A stretch of 64,000 nucleotides of DNA from Boswellia sacra (lineage: Eukaryota > Streptophyta > Magnoliopsida > Sapindales > Burseraceae), in the NCBI GenBank assembly GCA_013180625.2, contig SNVD02000468.1:744001-808000 (forward strand), read 5' to 3'. The position numbers and the translations under genes were made by a program. The notes beneath the pieces were generated by a model. The model did no database searches. It saw only the letters and a program-made list of their open reading frames with translations, and was not told the DNA's origin. This document shows, in pieces, positions 50,091 through 59,960 of this stretch; position 1 is the stretch's first letter, and each line of letters opens with the position of its first letter.

Positions 50091-50533
50091 GAGTAACCAA
50101 GTTTAGCTAGGATCTTGGTTTTTGGTAGGTTTTGATGTATGCAAACTTTTAAGTGAATGGTGTATAGGATTTAATAGGGAAACTATGTGGGGTTGCATGT
50201 CTTTTTGTACAGAAACCTGTGGGGTTGCATTTTTTTTGTAAAGCAAACTGTAACAGCATGCAGAAGCTAGGCATATGGCATCTAAATTTTATTTTTTTGT
50301 ATCACATTCTCCATTCTGAATATTATACTCTATATGGCACAAGGCATTGATCACATAAGGCATAATATTCAACTCAAACTCAATGCAAAAATGATGTGAT
50401 ATTTTGTTTAAAACAATACAACAATGTTCTATTAATACAAACTTTTCTTGAACACATTGGCTTTTTTTTTCATTTCACTGTTAGATACTACATACATGCC
50501 CATCAATGTGCATTTCATTAATATGTTATTACA

Positions 50534-50914
50534 TTACATGATCTTTACAAGACATGCAACTAAAAACAGCAAGAAAATGTAGAGTAGGAGCTTGCAGACC
50601 ATTACAGCATTCCTCAAGTGTTCATTAATTTGTTGGATAGTTTCACTGTTGCTGAGCAGTTGTTTCAAATCATCATGCATCTCTCTTATGATAGGATCAG
50701 CAGCATCCATCTCTTGTCTCTGACCATGAAAGCATTCAGCATCATATTCATATTCTTCATTATCAGGCTCCCACCACCTGTAAAAGTTGCATGCTCCATT
50801 TCTGCATATGAAATAGAGCTTACCAGGATTCTTTGTTGACTCTGATATCATAACAGCAGCCTTTAGACCACACTTGCATTTCCTATTTTTGAATTTTATT
50901 AAGTTGCCATTCAC
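50534..50914 (-). CDS. GRF zinc-finger, coiled-coil, membrane-anchored protein of the MULE
   Basis: An open frame of about 126 codons. It has the GRF-type zinc finger C-K-C-G...NPGKLYFICRNGACNFYRWW, giving CxC...C....C with the aromatic end typical of the family. A helical, probably coiled-coil stretch follows (MHDDLKQLLSNSETIQQINE), then a C-terminal hydrophobic segment (CKLLLYIFLLFLVACLV). No in-frame ATG is seen before the first Cys: the frame is closed upstream by TAA at 50969-50971, and 50912-50914 is GTG. Either an upstream exon is spliced on or the start is lost. It faces the transposase gene inside the same TIRs. Small plant GRF proteins of this layout are common, but their function is unknown; GRF fingers in other proteins bind nucleic acid. 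Confidence 0.75.
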   Translation of the reverse strand: MNGNLIKFKNRKCKCGLKAAVMISESTKNPGKLYFICRNGACNFYRWWEPDNEEYEYDAECFHGQRQEMDAADPIIREMHDDLKQLLSNSETIQQINEHLRNAVMVCKLLLYIFLLFLVACLVKIM

Positions 50915-51449
50915 CTTTCTACTTGTTGAGTTGTGAGAGTGTGTTGAACTGCTTGATATTGATTGACTTATTGCTTTACATGTGTTAATGTGGATGACTG
51001 GTTGTGTGTTGAGAATGATGCTGGTTAAGCTTTTCGATTGTTGGATGTGTATGAATAATGCTTTGTGTGAATGGTGATTAAGGATGCTGAATTTCTGAGT
51101 TGAATGCTTAGGATTTTAGATGAATTTTGCTGTAGTTGAATGCCAGGAAATGTGATCGAATTTTGTTATGCAACACAAGTACTTATACTGCACAATTCAT
51201 GTCCTGCATGGAGTCCAATGGCTATAAAGCAACGGCTACTTAATTTTTTGATTTGTTTAGGGGCAAAAATGTCATCTAGGTCACCGAAAATGCATATGAA
51301 AGTCTATATAAAATTCAATGTTTTAAGGGTAAATTAATCTTTTAACATTATGTTGTGTCCTTAGTTTCTGCACATATTTTTTAATAACTGCTTAGAGGGG
51401 TATTTTAGTAATAGTACTCAAACTGGATGAAAATCTGGTGTCAACAGAC

Positions 51450-51578
51450 GGAATTTCTAACGGAAGGGTGGTCCATGATTTGTTTTGAAAAGGTAGGCGT
51501 AGTCTAAGACAAAAAATGCAAACGGCGATTCTGAACGTAATTAAGTCAAAACATAGGGGTGGTATATGATATTTACCC
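51450..51578 (-). repeat. Right TIR of the MULE
   Basis: Inverted copy of 45524-45652 with three mismatches; it ends GATATTTACCC next to the GATAAAATTT target repeat. Confidence 0.95.
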
Positions 51579-51588
51579 GATAAAATTT

Positions 51589-52811
51589 GTAAGCCGAAGG
51601 TTTACTTAAGAAGGAATAAAACTCAAACTCCCCAACTACACCAATCACCTGAACTAAGCGTCGAAGATCCAAAAAGCACAGGTGACTCCTTGGTTCCTAA
51701 TCTTTCTAAAAATCTTGATTCAACTGAATTTTCTGATCTTGATATTCCTATTGCTCATAGAAAAGTTGTTCGATCTTGTACTTTGCACCCATTTTAAATT
51801 TTGTATCTTACCAAAGACTATCTCCTTCATTTAGAGCCTTTGCTACTAATTTGTTATCTTCTTATTCTACTCCAAGAAACATACAAGAAACATTTATGGC
51901 TCCAAAATGGAGAGAAGCTGTTCGTGAAGAAATAAGAGCACTACAAAGGAATGAGACATGGCAATTGGTTACTCTTCCACCTGGAAAGAAACCAATGGGG
52001 TGCAAATGGGTTTTTACTATCAAACATAAAGCTGATAGGACTATTGAAAGATATAAGGCAAGATTGGTGGCCAAAGAATTCAGACAGATTGCTTACTTGG
52101 AAACCTTTGCTCCAGTAGCAAAGATGAAATCAATCAGAGTCCTTTTTCTCTTGCAGCTAATCTAAATTGGCACCTTGAACAACTTGATGTAAAAAATGTA
52201 TTCCGTCACGAAGATCTAGAGGAAAAGGTGTACATAGAGTTACCCTTGGATTTGAAGGCACCTTTGATAGAAAAAAAAAAGTGTGCAAATTGAAGAAGTC
52301 CCTATATGGACTAAAACAGTCACTTCAAACTTGGTTTGAAAAGTTTACTAAAGTGGTTCAAAGGTATGATTTTACGCCAAGTCAAGGTGATCATACTATG
52401 TTTTTCAAACACACTAAAGGTGAGAAAATTGTTATCCTAATTGTCAATGTTGATGATATCATTCTTACTGGGAATGATGTGGATGAGATAAGAAAACTCA
52501 AAGAAATGTTGGCCAAAGAGTTTGAAATTAAAGATTTAGTATGCTTGAGGTATTTTTTAGGAATTGAGGTAGCAAGATCAAGAAAAGGAATATTTCTTTC
52601 TCAAAGGAAGTATGTTCTAGATCTTCTTCAAGAAACAGGTATGATGGGTTGCAAACCAGGAGATACGCCAATTGATCCTAACCACAACTTGGGAGCTAGT
52701 ATCGAAAGTAATGCAATTGATCGAGGTCGATACCAAAGATTAGTAGGTAAATTGCTATACTTTTCCCGTACTAGACCAGATATAGCATTTGCAGTAAGTG
52801 TGGTAAGCTAG
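51589..52811 (+). pseudogene. Copia reverse transcriptase (broken)
   Basis: The frame picks up after the MULE. RT blocks are WREAVREEIRALQRNETW, GCKWVFTIKHKADRTIERYK and AKEF (51900-52085), then KSLYGLKQ, ILIVNVDDIILTGND, FLGIEVARS and LVGKLLYFSRTRPDI. The catalytic box is N-V-D-D instead of Y-V-D-D. A frameshift lies at about 52120-52280, and the frame ends at TAG 52809-52811 where relatives have Gln. Confidence 0.9.
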
Positions 52812-53345
52812 TATATGCATTCCCCGTGTGAAGTTCATATGGAAGCTATTTTGAAAATTTTACGGTACTTGAAAAGCTCTCTTGGAAAAGGTTTACTATT
52901 CTCAAAGAATTATCATCTTCAAGTTGAAGGTTATACAGATGCAAATTAGGCTAGTTCGGTAAATGACAAAAGGTCAACATTTGGTTATTACACACTTGGT
53001 GGAGGTAATCTAGTCACTTGAAGGAGTAAGAAACAACCTGTGGTGGGTATATCAAGTGCAAAAGCTGAGTTCAGGGCTATGGCCTAAGGAATATGCGAGT
53101 TAATATGGTTAAAGATTCTACTAAAGGAATTACGAGTTGCTCAACCAAACACAATGAAGCTCTACTGTGATAACAAGGCTGCAATTAGCATTGATCATAA
53201 TCTAGTTTAGCATGACAGGACCAATCACGTTGAAGTTGATAGACATTTTATTAAAGAGAAGATTGAAAGTCGTCAGATTTGTATTCTTTTTGTTACTAGT
53301 GGAGAAAAATTAGCTCTGTTCTTACCAAAGGGCTGCCAAGACCTA
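52812..53345 (+). pseudogene. Copia RNase H (broken)
   Basis: Blocks EVHMEAILKILRYLK, VEGYTDAN, SSAKAEFRAMA, ELIWLKILLKEL, LYCDNKAAI and NHVEVDRHFIKEKI identify the RNase H that ends Copia pol. Four internal stops sit where relatives have Trp or Gln (52947, 53019, 53085, 53208). Confidence 0.88.
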
Positions 53346-53398
53346 CCTTTCTTTCATGTGTTAGCAAGTTGGGGATGATAGATATTTTTGAACAGCTT

Positions 53399-53406
53399 GA
53401 GGGGAG
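53399..53406 (+). promoter_or_regulatory. Copia polypurine tract
   Basis: GAGGGGAG stands immediately before the 3' LTR, the usual position and form for Copia. Confidence 0.8.
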
Positions 53407-53654
53407 TGTGGAAAATTAGTTTTAATTACCATGATTGTAGGAGTTAATTGGGAGGCATGATTATAGGAGTTAGCAAGATTGTAGGAGTTAATTAGGAGCT
53501 TGATCTAAGATTTTTTTTCCTTTACAGCCAGGAAACTATGTAATTATCCTTCTTTCTTTCAAGCCTAGTTGTAGACACTACTTTTGTATATATTGAGTCT
53601 TGTAGACGGAAAAAATATATGAATAAAAAATTTGAAAAACATTAGTTTTTCACA
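53407..53654 (+). repeat. 3' LTR of the Copia element
   Basis: 248 bp, TGTGGAAAATTAG...TTTTTCACA. It holds about 50 bp (CCTTTACAGCCAGGAAACTA and following) that are absent from the 5' LTR. Confidence 0.92.
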
Positions 53655-53659
53655 CTTTG

Positions 53660-54594
53660 AACAATGACTGTCCCAAGTTGCCAAACCTTCTCTATCGGTT
53701 AACAACATTTACTTTAACACTTTTGGAGGTAGATCCCCTTTGTTAATTAAATTTCCCTTGATTCCTCCTACAAAAACTTTTCCTCTGCCAACCTCGGCAT
53801 ACTTAATTTAGATCTCAGAAACATACAAGTCTTCAAATATTTTTAACGGGAATCCTATCAAATGGTCCCAAATAGAAGCAAGAGCTCCCTTTACCACTAT
53901 CCTAACTTGATCCTTTTCTGAAGGCCTAGTCACCATCTGTGTAGCCTTTTCTCTCCAGTGGACCGGATGCTCCAAGAACGTCTCATTAGGTTTCTAACGG
54001 GTTGTCTCCAAATCTTGTAGTGCTACGCTTAATTGAGTGTTGTACGAATATTGGCCAATGAATCTATCAGATAGCTCTGCCTAGTCTTCCATAATTTTGT
54101 CCTCCTGCTCATGCTACCATTCCATCGTAGGTTATTCCAATGACAGAACAAAAAATTTCAAGATCATTTCTCTGGGTAGCCTAGTCATGCCAATTATAAT
54201 GGCGAAATGCCTGAGATGGGACTTAGGATTCTCCTTCTCATGAAACTTGATCAAATTTGGCATTTTGCACATCTAAAAGGTCTCTTACCCCTTCCAGCCC
54301 TTTCTTTTTCATCATTCTTGTATAACTTCTCTAGATCTTTCAAGAACTTTCTTATAGCCTCCATTTGCTTAGTCTACTTGGTTTTAAGATACTTTTCCTT
54401 ATCAGGAAACTCCTCATCATGATTATTCTCCAGCATGTTGTTTCCTCCTTGATTCCCTCTAGCATCAGCATTACTAGGTTTCTAGTGTTCGACCCAGAGG
54501 GTGGGTCTCGACTTGATCCTCCACCATTTTGACCCATGATAAGCCTTATATTTGATAGAAGTATAGTAGTGATTAGGTTCATCATCTCTATCAT
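53660..54594 (-). pseudogene. Tat gag, N-terminal and central part (broken)
   Basis: Frames on the minus strand give QMEAIRKFLKDLEKLY, then SDRFIGQYSYN-like text, LQDLETTR, KPNETFLEHPVHWREKA, VTRPSEKDQVRIVVKGAL and FPLKIFEDLY. This is the standard sequence of a plant gypsy gag capsid region, where (Q)KP.E.F..F..RWR.KA and RPSE.DQ..M are typical. Stops and frame changes occur every 30-80 codons. The Copia insertion separates it from the zinc-knuckle part at 42900-43404. Confidence 0.75.
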
Positions 54595-54739
54595 TTACTA
54601 TCTTTTTGCATCTGTATTCGTACTCAACTCATTTATACTCTTTGTTGGATCTTGTTTTATCATTCCTCTTCTATTTTTGGGATCTCCTCTTCTATCTTCA
54701 TGGCTTCAATTCTATGTAAACAGCCTCCTTACCTGACCT

Positions 54740-55594
54740 AAGCTATGTTGGTTGAAATAAAAAAATGTTAGCATGATACGTGAATATGATGTGTGCTCAT
54801 ACGTGACCCAAAATATTGTTATAATAATTAGGTTTCCAACCTTATATCCCTTCGCATAATTGGTCAGGTCTTTATTTACTTTTTTGGCATTGGCTCCCTA
54901 TCAATAGGGAATGACAGAGCCTTTGAACACTCTCACTAACATGACTCCTCCTATCAACCAATGGTCTAAAGAACTGTGATTGGTCACTGTTTGGTTGTTA
55001 AGGAATCTCGATCACAATCCTATGACATATGAATGTTGCCACGCATGTATCACATGATCATGATGGCTAATTACCCAACAAGCTAACTGTAACCATCATA
55101 GCTACAATGTATGCAAATTTCTCATAAGTAGATGTGTGAATAATAGTATAACCAGCACTTATATTCCAACTGCTATGACAATGGTTTGATATCAATTGAG
55201 CATCAGGCAATTGATATCGAAAGATAGTTAGTAACTGTGATGTCTATAGGGCGATTGCAGGATGTTCACAACCATTTGTAAGAGATTTGTTATGTCCATA
55301 TAACTTTTAAGGTTCAAATACTATTGACAAGAGATTTTGGGTGAACCTAGAGGTTATTGCTAGGTTATTCTATATCGAATATTTGGTCCCGTGTCTCATG
55401 GCTGAAAGTTTCTTCGAGCAAGGGATACCCCTTTGGGTTAGTCCCTTTTTATACCAATTGAATTGTACATGCTTAAAGGTGGTGGTCATCAATGATATGG
55501 ATCACCAAGGCTCACCGATCAAATAAAAGGCATTTGTGCAATATATGCAAGTTTATTGATGCTAAGGATCCCAATCAGAATCAACTTCTCAAAC
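54740..55594 (-). other. Untranslated leader of the Tat element
   Basis: Non-coding stretch between the primer site and gag on the minus strand. No further feature was recognised in it. Confidence 0.5.
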
Positions 55595-55613
55595 GTCCCA
55601 AGTGGAGTCGCCA
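55595..55613 (-). promoter_or_regulatory. Tat primer binding site (tRNA-Arg type)
   Basis: The minus strand reads TGGCGACTCCACTTGGGAC, beginning one to three bases after the LTR end. Up to two changes separate it from the complement of the 3' end of plant tRNA-Arg(ACG) as I recall it (TGGCGACTCCGCTGGGG). A tRNA-Arg primer is reported for Ogre-type elements. Confidence 0.7.
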
Positions 55614-55614
55614 C

Positions 55615-57126
55615 TATGAGCGGGACTTCCATTCCACTCCAAGTGCTTATGACATCCGCATTGCTTTTCTAAGTTCCTTTGGAGACTTAGAGGGCCTAAT
55701 AAGTCAAGTCACAAAGATAGAACAAGGATAAATGACTGAGTCCCCACCTGGGTCCGTAGGAAATTATGGATGACAATAGTCGATTCCTTACACTTGAACC
55801 TAACTACTCATCATCTCTTCAAAGTTAGGTTCGAGAAGTTAGGTATGATCCACAGATCATTCAGATGAATCCAACCTCCATTAGGGTTTACTGAGTTTTA
55901 AGTTTTAAGTCACTAATGCTATCATATATAGATTCCAAGTTTATTTATGGACACAACCACATTTTCTCTTTATTACATATAGGGTGAACAATTCATATAC
56001 ATACATAGAAAGATGAGGAGAATTGATTACATTTTCATCAAACATGGGGAAAGTGGGGAAGGGATTACAATAATTAAGACAGTATTGAGATAAATTAAAT
56101 ATAATCATAATATAAAGGAATCTGAGATAACCCTTCAAAATCAAGTAAAAGCATTAGCAATGACAAGCAAGATGAAACACAACTAAATTAAACATCATAT
56201 AATCAACTGAATTAAGCATGGCATCTCTTCACTAATCATGATATCATTGATCACTAAGCATGCATAATTATCCACTAAATATTGCAAAATAAACTGGATA
56301 ATTACCCACTACTCCTAAACTAAATATAGCATAATTAATTATCAATTAGATACTCCTGAGCATAATTAAGTACTGATTAATGACTCCTAAACTAAACATG
56401 ACATTATTAAACTAAAGAGGAAGTCATAAGAAAACTCACCAAATTCTAAATTTAATTAGAAGCTGAATCTTCACTGCGGCGGATACTCCAGAACAATCCA
56501 AGAAGCACTTAGGACATCGAGAATGCCGAAAATTTTATACTTGAAGAGACTTTTTCAATAATATTCAAAAAAAATTCTTTTTTGCTTGATTTTTAGGTAT
56601 TTTTAACCCTAAAATCACTTGCACTAGAAGGAGAGTCGTTTCCCTTATATAGTCTCTCCAAAAATCACTTAATGGCCTAAATTTCCAGTGGGGGACTGTT
56701 GCATAAGGCATACGCCTTTTAGAGAAAGACGCACGTCTTACCTAAGAGGATTTCTAGAGTGTTCCAAGGCATGCAGCCTAGTCTTATGGGCGTGAAACCC
56801 TAGGATGATGAGCTACTTATAAGACAAAGGCGTGCGCCTTTTATTATAGGCCCTAGTGTCCTTGAGGCGTGGAAAACTAATATGATGAGCTGCCTTTAGG
56901 ACTAAAGGCATGCGCCTATAACCCAAAGGCTGCGAACCCCAGGATAAAGGTGCCACTCTATTTGTCAGAATCCTAACCTTGGATCTACGTCTACTTGGTT
57001 TCCTACCCTATTTTTAGTGTCTCGTTGAGCTTCATTATCCTTACAAATCAAAAAAAGAACTCTGACTGATGTCTTTGGTTATCATCATTGAGTCTCAAAA
57101 CCATAAGCAAAATTCTGATGCCTGCA
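55615..57126 (-). repeat. 5' LTR of the Tat element
   Basis: About 1512 bp; read on the minus strand it begins TGCAGGCATCAGAATTTTG. It contains TATATAAG (56644-56651, minus strand), a likely promoter, and AGGCGTGCGCCT at 56828-56839. It has about 150 bp (about 56531-56679) missing from the left LTR. Confidence 0.88.
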
Positions 57127-57269
57127 CTCGCACATTATTTAAATTAATTACTGGACTAATTTCAATTTAATTTCAAATTTTAAATTAATTAATTAAAGAA
57201 AGTCCAACTAAATCCATTCCAAAAAAAGCCCAAAAAAATAACCAAAGCCCAAAAACGGGTATAATTTAA

Positions 57270-57725
57270 ATTTTTGGATGATATGATTATGGCCGACAAA
57301 CATGAGTAAATGAGTTGATGCGTAGCATTTCACACTTTCACTTGATTTAATCCATTCATATCACTTGCCTTTTTAGCTCATTTTTGTATCGAGGGCTTAG
57401 CTTAAACAGTTACATTATTGGACGAGGTAAAGTCTTGCTGTGATTGTCAAATCTTAAGATTGACAAAACAAAATTTTTAAAAAAAAAGAAAGAAAGAAAG
57501 AAAGAAATGAGGGTGTGAAGAGAAGAGGGACAAAATAATAAAATAAAATAAAAGGCTCATTAATCATGTGATTCTCATTTTTGTTAAAACAGAACTAGGC
57601 CCCTCTTTATGGGCTTTTAATTGTTACGACAAGATAGCTTGAGTCTGATGGGTTTACAATTTTTTTGTTGAGTATTTCTATTTGTCTCCCATTTTTTAAC
57701 TCAATATACCTCATTTTTAATATTT
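57270..57725. repeat. Right copy of a diverged direct duplication
   Basis: It matches 23620-24397 in the same orientation: GATTTAATCCAT, GAGGGCTTAGCT, AACAGTTACAT, TCAAATCTTAAGATTGACA and GCTTGAGTCTGA. It begins about 140 bp outside the Tat target duplication. Microsatellite-like GAAA repeats lie inside (about 57485-57505). Confidence 0.7.
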
Positions 57726-59630
57726 TAATGTTTGATAATTTTATCTAAAAAATAAAAGTAACATATAAATATGTTACGAACTCTAATTTTTTATATACAC
57801 TTTAAAAACTTAATAAAAGAACAAGCAAAAAGCCATTTAAGAAAAAATAAAAAATTATACCTTGAACTTCATTTGGAGTTGGATCCTTCACAAAAGACAC
57901 AACATGGCTAGATTTTCCATCCCTCACTAGGAAAAATTTTTTTTCCTGTAAACTGATCCTCTCTCATTCTCAAAGTTTGCATTTTTTTTTTCTTATCAAA
58001 AGTACATCTCGGCAGTTTGCGAAAAGACTAATAGCTTGTGAAGTTACAAGATCATGAGCCACAAAACCCAAGACCCCTAAAACCACCAATATCTACATGG
58101 CCAGTTCCTTCACCCTAAACAATGAATAATCTTTGAAAAAGGATTGCCCAAAGCTCTAATATTATTTATATAGTAAAAAAAATTAAACCTATTATGAATA
58201 AAGAATTGAGATACATCAAGAATAAGATTTTATTATATCTAAAATTTTTCTAAAAATTATAACTTAGTGTAATAAGCATCTAATTTATATATAATAAAAG
58301 GTTAACTTGATATTTTAATAGGATTTAGTGAGAAAACAGTATTAATATAAAATTTTCAATAAGATAAACTTAAAAATTAGCTCTTATGAATTTAAAAGCG
58401 GAGACTAAATAGAATTTATATGTTTTGTTGAGTGTTTCAACTAGGCCCAACTTTACATCTTATAAGGTCTCATTTCAAATTTAAGTAAAGTAAAATCTTA
58501 ATAAAATTAAAATTATCATAGAGATTTAATAGTTGTATAATGTTGGTCACTTATTTGGTAAAAATTTTATTTTTTCCCAATAGAAATTTGTCAAGCCCTA
58601 TTGTTTCCCTTTTTTCAACTCTACTTCACCTCTTTCCACATTCAAGTCAAACTCCATTTCTTTTTTATCTTTTTTTTAATAACTGACAAGACACCACATA
58701 AATTACTATTTAAGAGAAATCAAATCAATCACCAAATTAAGAAAATATTCATTTGGTTACTTTTTATGTAAACTTGAAAAATTCAAAAATACAAATCCCT
58801 TTTTCTGTATTAGAAAAATCTAAGAATTTATAAAAATAGGAAAGTACATAGGCTTTGTAAATGCAAAATTTTATGCAATTATATTTGGGGTCTGCGCCCT
58901 TGATATTGCTTTTATCACTGACCCTACAGAACTTGGTAGAAATCTTCTTCAATTATTCTAATAAGAGCAATTTTATTGCTGAAAACTATAATTACGAACT
59001 TCCAATCTCTCAAACCTTGTTATCCCACATTTGCTTTGGTGGGTTGTGGAATTAAGTAATTGGTATATGATAAAATTCATCATCCAATAATACCCATCCC
59101 AATCGTTAATTTTTATACTTTCAAGTGTGAAGCCATTCAAGTAATTGACAGTGTGGGTATCAGGTAATTTATATGTAACGAAATATTTTACAATTGTATA
59201 GGGAAATATTTGGTTTAACTTTGTAACTTATTAAAAAAAAAAAAAAAAGGAAAATCCGCTTTAGAATCATTTTTGGAGGTGATCAGCTAGTGGAGTAAAA
59301 AGCAAAAAATTAACATATAAATAAAGCAGGTTGTAACAAAAGAATCACAGAGAATCTATCATGGATCTTGAAGTGATGTGGGCCGTAAGACGAGAACTTG
59401 AAGCCCATTCCAGCCCACGGACCAACATTTAAAGGCCTAGCGCCCAAACTTTAAAGATGTAAATATGGCAATGGGCCTGTTCTGGATCTAAGACTTTGTT
59501 TCAACTTTTGTGCTTTTTCATTTTTCAAAGAAAAATCATTTAAAAGCTTCAAAGAGGTAAAACTTAATTTTGTCAATTTTTAAAGTAAAATCATTTAAAA
59601 ACTTAATTCTGTCAACCATAAGGTGGTAGA
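57726..59630. other. Intergenic, AT-rich
   Basis: No gene was recognised. Two short open frames on opposite strands at about 58764-59055 mirror each other and have no domain. The stretch 59370-59480 has several GGCCCA/TGGGCC words of the kind found in plant promoters, without an adjacent gene. Confidence 0.45.
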
Positions 59631-59639
59631 CGCTGAAGG

Positions 59640-59960
59640 GGATAGCGACTGATCGTCCTCTGCTACCTCAGATAGTGAACCGGAGGTTGAAAAGTGGTGG
59701 GAGGCCGACCATATTGATAATCAACTCCCGGACGATCGATTAAAGATATATAGAGCTCATTTCCTTATCCCGGCTTCAGTCATCCTGTTCCTTCCAAGGA
59801 AAGGCGACCGGTGGAGTAGACCACCACGAGGTGTCATTGGTTGTGCTTTGTCAATTTTTGACCCCAAGGATTTAAATAAGTGGACTTTAGATTCATCAAT
59901 CTTCCTAATTGATCAGTTCAACTATGACTTTTGCTTTTTTTTTCCCTAATAGAGAATACG
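59640..59960 (+). pseudogene. Fragment of a transposon-related protein (gag/Transposase_28-like), uncertain
   Basis: A coding-like, GC-richer segment reads SEPEVEKWWEADHIDNQLPD, then IYRAHFLIPASVILFLPRKG, RGVIGCALSIFDPKDLN. It follows the loose pattern Y.IP..V..R.P..G......P.G.... of gypsy-associated Transposase_28-type proteins. A TGA interrupts its start at about 59650 and the similarity fades after about 59930. No ATG or exon structure was found. Confidence 0.35.

Larger units (their letters stand above)
45524..51578 (+). mobile_element. MuDR-like Mutator transposon (MULE) nested in the Copia pol
   Basis: It has 129-bp terminal inverted repeats (45524-45652 and 51450-51578) with 3 mismatches. 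It is flanked by the perfect 10-bp direct repeat GATAAAATTT (45514-45523 and 51579-51588), which cuts the Copia frame. The element is 6055 bp with two genes: a transposase on the plus strand and a GRF zinc-finger protein on the minus strand, facing each other. A TATA box lies 69 bp inside the left TIR end. High TIR identity suggests a fairly recent insertion. Confidence 0.95.
43405..53654 (+). mobile_element. Ty1/Copia retrotransposon nested in Tat gag
   Basis: The outer ends TGTGAAAAA and TTTTTCACA are perfect inverted termini. The 5-bp repeat CTTTG flanks the element (43400-43404 and 53655-53659). It has LTRs, a primer site, protease, integrase, RT and RNase H in Copia order (INT before RT) and a polypurine tract. 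It contains a 6055-bp MULE; without it the length is about 4.2 kb, short for Copia because gag is nearly absent. Pol is broken by many stops. Confidence 0.93.
29135..57126 (-). mobile_element. Ty3/gypsy retrotransposon of Tat/Ogre type, with nested insertions
   Basis: Direct repeats 29135-30579 and about 55615-57126 are LTRs. Between them, read on the minus strand, are a primer site, gag, protease, RT, RNase H, archaeal-type RNase H, integrase, antisense ORFs, a minisatellite and a polypurine tract. The order RT-RH-aRH-INT and a long 3' region with antisense ORFs are marks of the Tat lineage. The flanks CTCGT (29130-29134) and CTCGC (57127-57131) fit a 5-bp target duplication with one change. 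The span is 28 kb; removing the Copia and the solo LTR leaves about 16 kb, normal for this lineage. All reading frames are broken by stops and frameshifts. Confidence 0.88.
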
